Source: Paragorgia papillata
Lineage: Eukaryota > Cnidaria > Anthozoa > Scleralcyonacea > Coralliidae
Reading direction: 5' to 3'
NCBI GenBank assembly: GCA_035771165.1
Contig: JAWNZC010000314.1
Span: forward strand, 3,939,001-4,003,000
DNA: 64,000 nt
Shown here: piece by piece, positions 10,949-22,019 of the stretch
Position numbering within the stretch: position 1 is the first letter of the stretch
Layout of the letters: each line of letters starts with the position of its first letter
Notes under the pieces: model-generated
Seen by the model: only the letters and a program-made list of their open reading frames with translations
Database searches by the model: none
What the model was told of the DNA's origin: nothing
Made by a program: the position numbers and the translations under genes

Positions 10949-12422
10949 GAAAGATCGTTCATATATATGCAAAACATCAATGGACACAAAATCGCACCCT
11001 GAGGCACACCGTGAGTAATGGGAATGGATGATGACACTGTAGATCCGATTCGAACACGTTGAGTTCTTCCGGTCAGGTAACTTCTAAACCATTTTACGGT
11101 TGAAGGGGAGGCACCCATGCCACGTAACTTTTGCAGTAATATAAGGTGTCTTATGCTATCAAATGCTATGGATAAATCTAATAGAATAAGCGTAGACAGC
11201 ATTTTCTTATCCATTGTTTCTAAGAATATATCGCTGACGAGGATGTTCAGTGTTTCTGTGGAGTGATATTTTCTATTGCCACTTTGATGAGATGACAAGC
11301 GACCGTTTCTCTTTAAATAGTCACTAAACTGGTTTAGCACAACTTTTTCGCAAACTTTGGAAGCCACAACCAAAAGCGAAAGTGGACGGTTGTTCGATGC
11401 CACTTCATGGTCTCCCTCTTTAAGCAGCGGTATCAACTCACTCTCTTTCCATGCATTGGGAAATATGGAGTTGACAAGAGAGGAATTTATGATATCTGTA
11501 AGTTTAACTGGTCTAAGATCAAATAGTTCACCGATATGGTCTGTGATTATTGATCTGGATGAGATGCTTGAGGGAACTATATTTAAGTTATGAGATTCAG
11601 CTAAAAGAGTTGTTGCTTCAGCGGTTTTCCTACCGACGGAAGAAAAAAACTGATTGAAGTCCTCAACTACTATTTTGAGATCTCTGCTGTAGGTGTGAAT
11701 TTCTTTGATCTTAGAAGGGATACTGTTGTTAATTATTTTCCAAAGAGATCCAGAGTTGTCTTTATGTTTTTGGACTTCATGAGCAACATGATCTTTTTCG
11801 GCCTTTCTGAGTATCGCTTTAACAGCGTTTCGGGAATCCTTAAAAACGCACCAGTCGGTGTTGTTTCTAGTGTAGAGAAAACGGCGATGTAGACGGTCTC
11901 GTGATTTCATGAGCTCCTTAATTTCGGATGTAACATAAGGGCAAGGCCGACTTCGAATTTTCAGTGTCTTTACTGGGGCATGGGTTTCAAGAGTAGACTG
12001 TAGAACGTCGTTGAAAGTCTTCAGTTTGACATCGACGTCCTCTTCTAAGAAGATGGATAAAAGACGATCCGATTTAGCAGCAAGGTCGGTAGTAAAAAAC
12101 GTTGGCTCATAGTGCTTGAAGCTCCGCATAGTAATGTAGCATGGTGGAGGTTTAGGGATTTTCAATTTCAGAACAGCATAAACAGGGAGGTGATCACTAA
12201 TGGTGGTGTTAATAACACCACTGTCGCCCACAAGTTCAGGGAGGATACCAGGATAACGTCAATCAAAGACTGACATGTATCCGTAGATAGGTCAGTGAGT
12301 GCTTTTTGTTCAGGGCATGTTTTTAACATGTTGCAGTTTAAATCTCGAGTGATCACGACGTTTAAATCTCGAGTGATCACGACGCTCCCTATGGGTGTCT
12401 TAACATTCGTGTTGAGCGATTT

Positions 12423-14775
12423 GTTCCGCGATTTAAGATGATCCGAAATGAGCGAGGGTTCCAAGAGGAAGAATATATTCGAGACTTTTCATCTCTCCCG
12501 TTTAGTGTCATTCAAGTTGCAGATGATCCTGAAGAAAAACTGGAGATGTTCACTAGTCTTGTTACTGAATGCATTGAACGACACGCACCACTGAAACGTA
12601 CAAAGATCACACGTGCACGACGAGGAAATTAGAAGCCTTCAAAACCAAAGAGATTTGTTACGACGTAAGGCACATTCTCTGAAAACACTAGATGTCTGGC
12701 AAACTTTTCGCGATATACGTAATCGTCTGAAAACAAAAATCAAGGAGGCGAAACGATCTTTCATCAGCATAGCACTGTCGTCATCGAAACCGAAAGCGAT
12801 CTGGCGCGTCATAAATCGTATATTGAATCCAAGTCCTCAACCTCTTCGACTTAATGTCAACGAACTAAACAAGTATTTTGCAGAAATAGCTCAGCGCACC
12901 ACTGGAGATTCATATGTGGACGTTAAAGGGGACTTGTTGAACTTTGTTGACAGTTTACAGCCAGTATCCGTGGAGCAGGATGGACCATTTAGCCTGCGTC
13001 GTGTCACATACAATGAGGTACTCTATGAGATAAAAAAACATTCGTTCCGATACATCTACAGGACCTGATCGAATACCTGCTAAATACCTTAAGCCTGTTG
13101 CCGAGCTGATTGCAGGACCATTGACTGATATCATAAATTCATTTATTGATATATCTCTGTTCCCTGAAGCATGGAAAGTAGCTAGGATAACTCCAATACC
13201 AAAGTCCAACAACTTTGTCAGCGCATCAAACATGCGACCTATATCCATACTTCCGGTACTTTCCAAAGTATTTGAAAGACTCGTACACCATCAAGTTATT
13301 GATTACATTGACTCCCGCACCATATTCAAGGATAACATCTCGGGCTTTAGGAAAGGTCACTCGACGACTACAGTATTACTGGGGATTAGGGATGACATAA
13401 TTCGTGCCATGAAGCGTGGAGAAGTCACTCTTATGGTTCTAGCCGACTACTCAAAGGCATTTGATACTATCAAATATAAAACCGTTCTCAAGAAACTTAG
13501 CCTTCTGGGTTTCTCCAAAGATTACCTCAAATGGATGATACAATATCTCACTGGAAGGAAACACTTTGTTCAGATAGATGATAAGATGTCAGAACCTTGT
13601 ACAGTAAATTTCGGTGTGCCTCAAGGTTCAATAATGGGGCCACTGATCTTTAATCTCTATGTTGCAGATCTTCAATCATGCATAGACGGTGTTAAGTGCC
13701 ATCAATATGCTGATGACACTACAATGTACAAACATTGTAAACCAGCAGATCTTCAACCTACTGTTACTGAGCTTTCTGCAAGCGTGGGTAAATTGGAGGA
13801 ATGGTCGCGTGATGCAAACTTACTATCAACCCAAACAAGACAAAGGTGATGTTACTGTCCACTTCGCAATTATCGAAAGTCCATCACTTAGATGTTGCAG
13901 ATATTAACATTGCTATTCATGACGGTGCCCCTTTAGAGCGAGTTACTACCACTAAGCTATTAGGATCCCACATTCATCAACATTTGAACTGGGACGAAAA
14001 TGTCAAGCATGTCGCAGCGTCTTGCTATGCTACCCTAACAACACTAAGAAAATTAAAGAATGTTTTACCTTTTCATATCAAGAAGAATTTAGTACATGCA
14101 CTTGTTTTGAGTAAACTATATTATAATGGTATTGTATATCATTCTCTTCCAGACTATTTAACGAAACGCCTCCAGAGAGTTAAAAAAGCTGCAGCTAGTT
14201 TTGTTCTTAATAGATACGCTTCAACTGAAGACATAATATTGAAACTTAAATGGCTTCCCCGCCTTCCCGTAAAGGAACAGCGTGAGTGGCATTTACTCAA
14301 GGCTATTCATAAATCCCTTCACAACCCTAACTGGCCAAACTATTTTAAGTTGAAAGTATTTCAACACAACAGATGCTTAAGATCTAGCAATAGCATACAA
14401 CTAGAAAGGCCATTGGTCAGCAATACATTGCAGGATCAGACTTCCAACCTTTTTAATACATTACCCAGCAATGTGAGATGTTGCCCAGATTTTATTACCT
14501 TTTGTAAAGACACTAGAAATATTATTTACAATAGGGCATTAGAACGTCTTAAGTAGCTCCCATTTTAATTGTATATAGTAAGCATGTCAATAAGTATATT
14601 CTAGTATTTAATTTTAATCTTATTGTTTATCTATATTGTAGTATATATTTATTATCATATTTAATAGTTAAATAGTATTATTGTATAGTAAGTTAGTGGA
14701 CAGGTGAAGAGCCACTCTGTGGAAATATTGTCCAATAAAATCATTATTATTATTATTATTATTATTATTAAATAA
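12423..14775 (+). pseudogene. CR1/L2-like LINE, plus strand, RT nearly complete
   Basis: The 5'-truncated element begins in the linker upstream of RT (MIRNERGFQEEEYI, 12438). RT blocks follow: STGPDRIPAKYLKP (about 13050-13090, after a frameshift), MRPISILPVLSKVFERL, SGFRKGHSTTTVLL, ADYSKAFDTI (motif A), GVPQGSIMGPLIFNLY (motif B, about 13612) and YADDTTMY (motif C, about 13708). A second frameshift near 13825 leads into the C-terminal domain, which ends with a stop at 14556. A (TTA)n tail (14747-14770) marks the 3' end. Only two or three disruptions make it a fairly young copy. Its start abuts the minus-strand LINE head to head. Confidence 0.9.
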
Positions 14776-15049
14776 GTCAGTTAATTACCTTGAACCTCGG
14801 CTTTTATCCAAATAAACCCCTGGGGCCTGCGGCCCCTGGAATGGCCCCTGAGCCACAGAATAAAGAACTGAGCAGAAGGGCCACTCGCAGTCGCTCTGAG
14901 TATTTCCCGCGCGTTTTTTTTTCGCAATCCTGAAATTCCACGCTGGCGCGTCCTGCGAGGAACCCGCGAGGCGACCAGTTGGCCCGCACTTCCGCGCGCT
15001 TATATACAAATTGTGATCAGCCAGAGCCTCTGAAAGCCGTGTGATCAAT
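14776..15049 (+). promoter_or_regulatory. Gene A upstream region and core promoter
   Basis: The first about 80 bp (GTCAGTTAATTACCTTGAAC...) is a repeat shared with 32826-32890. After it the DNA becomes unusually GC-rich (about 14880-15000). The motif CGCACTTCCGCGCG (14985-14998), with an ETS-type ACTTCCG core, is followed at once by CTTATATA (TATA-like). The same arrangement occurs upstream of paralog gene B (43171-43192). The ATG lies about 45 bp downstream, so this is probably the core promoter of gene A. Confidence 0.6.
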
Positions 15050-18000
15050 ATGGCGCCATCATGTTCAGCTCGCCTTGCAAGCACCATTAGAAATTACATA
15101 AAAAATCGTTATATGTTATGGAATAAAGGAGAAAATGCAGCGAGTCGAAAAGATATCTGTGATGTCGTTGGTCAATTAGATATTTTGTTCGCGTTCTTCG
15201 AACAAATTGGTTTAAAGGAAGAACGTTTTAATATAAAGTTATTCGAAAGCGTTCCAATAACTTCAGAACTTTCTCGTTTGAGAAAATGTAGCACGAGTGT
15301 TAAAGATTTTATCAGAAATCACTGGTACGAAATAGAGGATGTTGATGATGGATGTGTGCTGTCCTTTAAAGACGAAATAGGCGATGTAGTCTGCACGGTC
15401 TTGTATGAAGAAGCAAGGGCACTTGTGGAAGAATGTGCCTACATCGTTCGTGATCTCATTAAAGATCACTGTAAAGCCCATGGTGACACTGTTTGCCAGT
15501 TGTGTGAGAACGAAGTCTTGATTGGAGGAATGGTGTGTTCCCAAGAAACAGATAGAGAGTCTGGCATACATCCAGCTATAAACGCCAAAAAAGCAATTGA
15601 GGATGAATGCAGCCCTGCAAAAATCTATCCAGAAAGTTTTAGCACCAGTTCTTCATCAGTTTCAAGTGATGAAACAAACAGAAGATCTTGTGCACCGACT
15701 CACAAAGGAGCTGCTCGTGGTCTGCCTAATTTCCCTCCCAAGGATAAGGATTCCAATCTATTAGATGGTGAGTGTTTTTAAAAGGGCATATTTACTGGTA
15801 TAATAAAATCAATTGCATTGTTAATGAAATTGTGTACATATCTTTATCACATATAAATTTACCACATATAAATTTACCAACATGCCCCTGATGTCCTTTG
15901 TGTTTTCCTTGTGAATTATATATTATTGCAAGTAGCAGCCTCCCAGTGATGAATAGATCTGAAAATAAATGGGGCCACTACTTTTGGGATTGTAGATTCC
16001 ACAGTAGCATGGTATGTTTAATAGAGGGGGGATTTACCAGCCCATGGTAACTTTATGATCCTGGGAAAATATACTAAGAATTATATTCAACAGTATTTGA
16101 GTACTGTACATGGGATTGACAATGTGAAGATACTAAAAGTTTAATTTTCCCATTTTTCTTCTAGAATTTATTCCTAGGTCAGGGGTAGATCCAGACCCTA
16201 CGACAAGTCCAACACCAAGCTCTCACACAGATAAATATCAAACAAATGAGGTACAGATGCTAAGTAAATATAGAAAGTATTAATAAATAGCATTATTGAT
16301 ACCATAAGTGTAGTACAGACTCAAGCTCAAAGTTAAATAAAAAGTTTGTGAGCCAAATAAAATTATTAGGAACTAAATTAATACATATTAATAAAGACAT
16401 TGATTCATGGTATTTAGTAACACTCAGCTGAGAATTTTGTTTTTATCTAAATTCAATTTATTAGGTCAAGTACTGATGTAGACTATACACTACAGCCATA
16501 GGAGTTCATTTTCTAGATTAACCCATTTATTTGTTTGCCAATGATAAATCATACAATATTTGTTAAATCAACCCTTTTAAGTGTTGAGCTCCCTCATCTC
16601 TTCCAATTATTAATTGTGATGCCCCAATCAATGCAGTGGTGGGATTAAACCCTCCCAGACTTGGGGGGGGGGGGGGGAAGAATATTTTGAGGCCAGTCAT
16701 AACACTAGATCGAGCTGCTCCTGGAGGGCTTGCTACTTTCTGGGGGGGCATTACTTTTGGGAGGCTGTTACTTTCTGGGGGCCACTACCTTCTGGAGGGC
16801 TGCTATTTTTGATGGGCCAACTACTTTTGGGGGCTGTTACTTTCAGGATTCTACGAAAATGGATAAAAATGTTCAGTATAGTTTGCACAGGTCTGCCATT
16901 AATATTGCATGATAAGTTGATACCACTATTCATGTATATTAATATACTGAAGTATTTGTAAAGAAAAGAAAAGAAACTGAACAATTTTTTCTATTCACTC
17001 ATTTTTTGGGCTGGTCAAAATCTGAGGCTGGGGCAAATGCCCCCTTCACCCCATAGATAATTGTCTTCCTTTACGGAGGACTCATCCTCAGAGGAAAACA
17101 CAAATGATTCAAGATCTGCATCACCACCATATAATACATATGAAGGTAAAATAAAAGCAGAACTAGCCTGCATACTGCGTAGCAGGCGTTCTGTTCTGGG
17201 GGAGAGGTGTCGGTGGAGTGCGCGCGAGAGGTGAGAAAAAATAAAGCGAGGCGAGATGAAAATAGGGGGGGCGGGAAAATATTGGGGGAGAGGCGGAAGA
17301 ACGCCTGGCAAAATCCTATTCATAAACGAGACTTTTGTGTCCAAAACCTTTGGTTAAACTCCCATTGGTTTATATGCCTTTTGGCGTCAACACTCAGTGA
17401 GTCCTCAATGAAACCTGTCAACACATCTGTGTAAAGCTTGCAAACCAAGTTAACCAACAGAGCTCGTTCACTCTGTATAACAGTTCTTTCAGTATTTCAG
17501 TTATTTCAATACCCCCACTATTTTTTCTTCTCGCCTCGCTCTATTTTTTCTTCGCCTCTCACGCACGCTCCACCAGCACCTCTCAAGCCTCTTTCCGCTA
17601 TCTCCCCTGGAACAGAACGTAGCAGCAGGCTAAAGCAGAGCATGAATCATTGAACAACCTACTTGATTACTGACATGTTGACAGATCAATGGCTACGAGC
17701 ATAGCCAACCTCGTACCCAGGGCCTTCTCAAAATGGTGGGGCGAAGAGAAGACATGATTGGAAATCGCATAGAAAATCGGCCACTTTCATGGGGTTGTTC
17801 GCAGTCCACGTGCGTGCTGGCTCAAGTGAGGTGTCGGCTGTGTATTGATGATGTTTACATGCAAGATATTCGTTCTACGCATGCGTAGCTTATACGGGTC
17901 AGCCTGTATTTCGTGAGCCACCATTTCCAATCGTGCCCTAGCAAAGGCTGGTCCCAAGAATTTTGGAATATTTTGATGAGTGACTCACACTGTACCGGGG

Positions 18001-20167
18001 GTACATATTTGCTTTATACTAAATGCAAGCAAGAAGTGTTTATTTGTTTCTGGACTTTCCGAATCTAATTTAAAAAGTTTAGAAATATACAAAGTCAAAG
18101 TCTTCAGTGCTGATCTAATTATGTTCGTCGATCGTGGTATTGTTGTTGATCGAATATTTGTATTAAAATACAACCTCGACGAGGATAGTAGATTCGAATA
18201 TGTCGTTTGAATATCAAATTGACAGATACAACAATTAAGATTGTTGCATGACAACCTTCTACATTTATAAGAACCATGATAAGAACCGAATCAACCGTTC
18301 CCCCCAGGACTGGTGAAGTTCAAATTATCCACATGACCAAATACTCCACGAATCCACGAGTATTTCGGAATCACATGCCCAGCCTTCTCATAGAGATCAT
18401 ATAAATACTAGAGGGGGCATTGGCAGGAAAATTTGGTATGGGTCTTCTCCTCTCGCCATTTTGAAAACAGACAAGACCCTGGGTACGAGGTTGGAGCATA
18501 GTCTGGTACCCTGGCCCAATCAAAGAATATGGGCCAGGTAACCACTAAAGACTTCTGCTTTCCTATTGGTTAAAATTTTGCCCGTTTTTATTGGCTATGA
18601 GTGAAACTGCAATCGTCATAAGTGGATTTAGCCCTGATGACGCGAGAATGAGATTGGTTACCTGTGGTTACCTGGTTACCTGGCCCATATAATAATAATA
18701 ATAATAATAGTCTTTTATTAATGAACATAACTCCTAAACAAACATAGGAGCTTTATAATATCAGTAGTTAAAAAGTACAAAGTATTTACAATGTATTTAG
18801 AAATACTAGTCCTATATAAACTCTAATAATACGAAACATATAAAATATCAATCAAAATCAAAAAGACATCTATTTACAAATACTCGTTTAAATCTCTCTG
18901 TGTTAACATTAGGAAGAATATAATTATGCTTACGCTCTCTCAATTTCCTAGCTCTCTGGGGTGGTAGCAGTTCATTAAGTGGATTACAGTGATTGCTAAT
19001 AATTTTGTTCCATAATTTACAGTCCCGTTGATTAATAACATCATGCAGTAATAGTAATAAGATCGCGAGTATACCCAAACCTGTGTGCACGACGAAGAAA
19101 ACGGTCTATCTGTCCGAAATACTTATTTGTATATGCACAGCCCCATACCTCGATACTAAAATAAAAGACTGGCATAATTAAACAATTAAATAATAGGTAG
19201 AGATCCTCTTTAGTATAACCATAAAATTTACATACTCTTAAAATATGAAGAGTTGAACTGGCCTTATTTAGTATGTATTTAAAATGCATATCCCAATTAT
19301 ACGGGTTGTTTTGAAAAGTGCTGGCATTTGAGAAGAGCCATTGTGGAGTTGTGCCCTTTCTTGTACGCGTACTGGTCAGATCCAATAAACTCAGTATTCA
19401 GATGAGATAATTCATTTTGGTAAACAACAAACTATATTAGAGTACTGTATAATGTATATTTCTTTACTTAATTTGAAGGAACATCATCAAGTGATTCTGA
19501 TGTAGAGTTTGCGAGTGTTGCCTCCCAGGAGACTTTTGAAGACTTTCCTAAATACAACGAAGAAATATTAAGAAAATTCGAAAGATTTTCAACCTACTGG
19601 CGTAACCGCAAAGTGAGGAAGGTTGACGAAGGTGCGAATTATGCCCTTATTTATCATGTGGTTAAGGAAGATGACATTAAACACAAGTTATTTGAAAGTG
19701 TGGAAGATAGCTGGAACTGGGCTCATGAACATATAGGTTTAATGGAAGAAAACTATCCATTTATACTTGTGAAAATACTTAAAGCTGCTCCACGTTCTTC
19801 CAATGTTGGCATAGAGGGTACTCCTAAGTTTTCAGTAGTAATTAAAGACCCAAGCAAGCGTTTAGACCCCCTAAAATTGCAAGCTGGTGTGGACACAGCA
19901 GCTGATGAATCAACAATGGGTTTTAACTCTGAACATGTTAAACGCCGCTTGCACTCAGTTCGGAAGATTGAACATGATTGGAAGCCTGTAGTATATGGCT
20001 ATATGAGTGTGGAAGGAGAGGATATTGAGCATATTTGTGAAATGGATGTTGATCCTGATTCTCCCTGGAATGGTGTGGGTATACGACAACTAAAGGCTCT
20101 TAATGAAGACACTCTGAAAAGTATATTTTATCGTCTTTGTCAGTCCTTCAGCACTGCTCAGAACTAA
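15050..20167 (+). CDS. Gene A: novel four-exon protein, degenerate retropepsin-like C-terminus
   Basis: Exons 15050-15767, 16165-16250, 17079-17145 and 19479-20167 join in phase (1, 0, 1) with GT/AG ends to give 519 residues. Exon 1 encodes a conserved domain (residues 1-165), probably helical, with C141-x2-H144-x4-C149-x2-C152, then a Ser-rich stretch (197-206). Exons 2-3 are short and Ser/Thr/Pro/Asp-rich. Exon 4 holds a small domain (about 320-395) and a region (405-500) with VDTAAD (428-433) and later VGIRQL (490-495). This spacing resembles a retropepsin flap and the hydrophobic-Gly element, but the active-site Gly is replaced by Ala429+2 (D429-T430-A431). Gene B (43230-50182) is a paralog in all parts. 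The start is chosen by alignment with gene B (MAPS...). Intron 3 carries several transposons. I do not recognise the family. Exon 3 start is the least certain boundary. Confidence 0.78.
16660..16850. repeat. G-run and degenerate GGGGCTGTTACTTTC repeat in gene A intron 2
   Basis: A 17-base G-run (about 16662-16678) is followed by five to six imperfect repeats of a 20-25-bp unit (GGGGGCTGTTACTTTCTGG type). No coding potential. The rest of introns 1 and 2 shows nothing recognisable. Confidence 0.6.
17165..17631. mobile_element. MITE with imperfect 130-bp inverted ends (gene A intron 3)
   Basis: The left end AGCCTGCATACTGCGTAGCA and right end (GCTGCTACGTTCTGTTCCAG in reverse complement) continue as imperfect arms, with GGTGAGAAAA... 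mirrored near 17520-17560. It starts only 20 bp after the exon 3 donor. No coding sequence. Confidence 0.6.
17705..18493. mobile_element. hAT-like non-autonomous element, TSD GAGCATAG
   Basis: The termini CCAACCTCGTACCCAGGG and its reverse complement (ending at 18493/4) extend about 45 bp inward as an inverted repeat. The flanks read GAGCATAG at 17697-17704 and again at 18494-18501, a 7-8-bp target-site duplication. No transposase is seen. It lies in gene A intron 3. Confidence 0.8.
18503..18690. mobile_element. GGTACCCTGGCCCAAT-type MITE, copy in gene A intron
   Basis: It shares about 180 bp with the complete copy at 41525-41731, including the stretch TCATTCTCGCGTCATCAGGG (in one orientation or the other). 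Both ends carry CTGGCCCA motifs. The right end is blurred by repeats of TGGTTACCTGG. Confidence 0.7.
18695..19390 (-). pseudogene. LINE RT C-terminal fragment with (ATT)n tail
   Basis: Minus-strand frames 19385-19041 and 19090-18848 together read as the post-RT domain of a CR1/L2-like LINE (WDMHFKYILNKASSTLHILR, LIMPVFYFSIEVWG, then CKLWNKII). A frameshift lies near 19050. The tail (18691-18712) is an ATT/AAT microsatellite, as on the LINE at 12.4-14.8 kb. It is a 5'-truncated insertion in gene A intron 3. Confidence 0.8.
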
Positions 20168-20339
20168 CCTAACAAACATTTACCTGGAAAATTACCTGGA
20201 AAATGATCCTCAGTTTATCATGCTCTACCGGCCATGTTTTCGGCTTTGGTCAAACTGACACTGCATATACAATGACTAAAATACAGTAAAAACCAGCATA
20301 AAAGAAACTGCAGATTAAGACCCTCCAGGCTGAAATTTA

Positions 20340-20597
20340 GTTAATATTAAGCACCCAAAACGGCCGTTTATATATACGAAAGCCACGGTAAGACACGGCT
20401 TACATAAAACTCGCCTTATATAAAGACGCGAACTGACCCATTTATACGGCGTTTTTGAACAAGCCACGGCGGGCTTGCATGTGTAAGACGCGAACATAAG
20501 TCTTTGTACCTTTTATACGAATGTTTTGCGCCTTTGTAAGGCGCGTCCTGTGTAAGTCGCGTCTTATCAGCTCTCGTATGAACGGCCATCGTATTGG
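20340..20597. mobile_element. CG-rich MITE inserted in a LINE remnant
   Basis: The ends CGGCCGTTTATATATACGA and TCGTATGAACGGCC are near-inverted copies. The interior repeats GACGCGAAC/GTAAGTCGCGTCTTA motifs. It interrupts the minus-strand LINE frame downstream of the C-terminal motif. Confidence 0.55.
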
Positions 20598-20965
20598 GCG
20601 AGCAGTTGTACTCTTTAGCCCCACTGAACCTAAAAGTATTTTTACCAAAGTTTCTATTCGCCTTCAGTAATATTAACTGGTCTTTTCCTCTAGTATTATA
20701 ATCATGCTGACTACTATGACTTTTAAAATAGCCTAACAAGTAGACGGGAGTTGGCGATTTAAATACGAATAGAACTTTATGAATACCCGCCTCCGGTCTA
20801 TTGGAGGCCACTTTAACTGGCTCATTGCAACTACTCCACTTGCATGTCCTTCGACGATCTTAGCAGCACGCTTCTGTAGACTTTTTAATTTTTCAACATC
20901 TATTGACCGAAGGTTTCCCCAAGCGACATCACAATAGTCCAATACCGGCAAAATCACTAGTAGTG
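20598..20965 (-). pseudogene. LINE RT C-terminal fragment
   Basis: The minus strand reads PVLDYCDVAWGNLRS, KLKSLQKRAAKIV, then after a frameshift YFKSHSSQHDYNTRGKD and FRFSGAKEYNC. These are typical post-RT motifs of CR1-like LINEs. It ends at the CG-rich MITE. Confidence 0.75.
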
Positions 20966-22019
20966 TACTAAATCAATGCCAGAAAAATAGTGCCACCGAC
21001 CGTATTTAATATTAAATGGTGGTATTCTATTGTTCATTTGCCTCTTTATAGCAATTATTAGTGTAATACATTGTGTTCTGGATATATTAATACACTGCTT
21101 TTTAACCAGATGCATGTACTCCATAAGGAAATACATTGACAATTGTTTTTGCTCTATAAATAAGAACTTGGTAAGAGGCTATCAGCCTGATTGCTCACTA
21201 AACACCAAACATATAAGAACCATTTCAACCTGACTTGAAAAAATAGGTATTCTAATTTTATGCAGGGCTCAAAGATTGTTTTCATTAGTGTTCCTCTGTG
21301 TAAAATAAGAGAATTTATGTCTCACCATCAAAAACAACCAGTCCCAGTTAATAACTGAAGACAAATTTGATTTTTGGTTCGGTACAATATATATTTTATC
21401 ATGTAAAACTGAGCTACCGGATTATTCAAAAATATAATTTTATATCCAAAATATAATTTTTGATAACTTTTTCCTATCAAGCCACCTTAATAAAATATAA
21501 TATGGAAATGTCATGTATAAAAATATTTATTAAATAATGATATATATATGCATACATATGTATCACTAGTATTTATTAGCAGTTACTATATATCTGACGT
21601 TCAGATCTTATTTGATATTTTTTTATATGAAAATATAAGTATATTGGCACCAATTGCTCTTCCAGAGAAAATCCAAAATATGTCTTTTATAATGCTGATT
21701 ATTGTTTTATTGGTATTCAGACAATTATATAACACAAGTGCTAAAAAAGTACTGAAATCATAAAAACATTTATAAAATCTCTGGAGTGCACAAAAAAAAC
21801 TCTTTTTGACAACATACATGTACTGTATTTTTGGGCACTATATAGAATTTATAAGCATTTGTCTTACTGCCCCGGCCTGGCTAAAAAATCCTGCGTATGT
21901 TCCTGTATATTACATGTACATTGTACTGTTATGAAATTTTGTGGAAAGATCTGACCATTATTTTCTAAAAATTGAGTTACACCACTGCTTAACACTGTAT
22001 GACAGAAACTAACTCAAAA
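20966..22019. other. AT-rich DNA without a recognised gene
   Basis: Short open frames here (for example 21548-21763) are composition-driven. No splice-supported exon, RNA or inverted repeat is evident. Confidence 0.5.

Larger units (their letters stand above)
8296..12464 (-). pseudogene. CR1/L2-like LINE, minus strand, split by a hAT-like insertion
   Basis: Reading from 12464 down to 8296: the endonuclease end (RDLN, SLIDVIL, SDHLPVYAVL), then RT with NNRPLSLL, HQSGNRKYHSTETL, LDLSIAFDSI (motif A) and GVPQGAILCPL (motif B). After the insertion at 9227-10948 come YVDDSK (motif C, about 9170-9190) and the C-terminal domain down to a stop at 8370. Removing the insertion and one target-site copy keeps the RT frame open across the junction. 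The normal K-x-x-G-x-D/P-x-I segment before motif A is missing (about 25 residues deleted near 11510). A 24-bp in-frame duplication lies at about 12335-12383. A frameshift near 8640 separates the last piece. It is inactive. Confidence 0.88.

Noticed and set aside
7085..12464. Twin-priming inversion of a single LINE (plus ORF1/endonuclease next to minus RT)
   Set aside because: In twin priming the inverted 5' part joins the 5' side of the 3' part. Here the plus fragment abuts the 3' end of the minus element, so separate insertions fit better.
14785..15087. Minus-strand frames over the gene A promoter
   Set aside because: They are GC-rich shadow frames, and the region matches a promoter shared with gene B.
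21548..21763. Hydrophobic 71-codon frame
   Set aside because: AT-rich composition explains it. There is no start context, splice evidence or similarity to neighbours.
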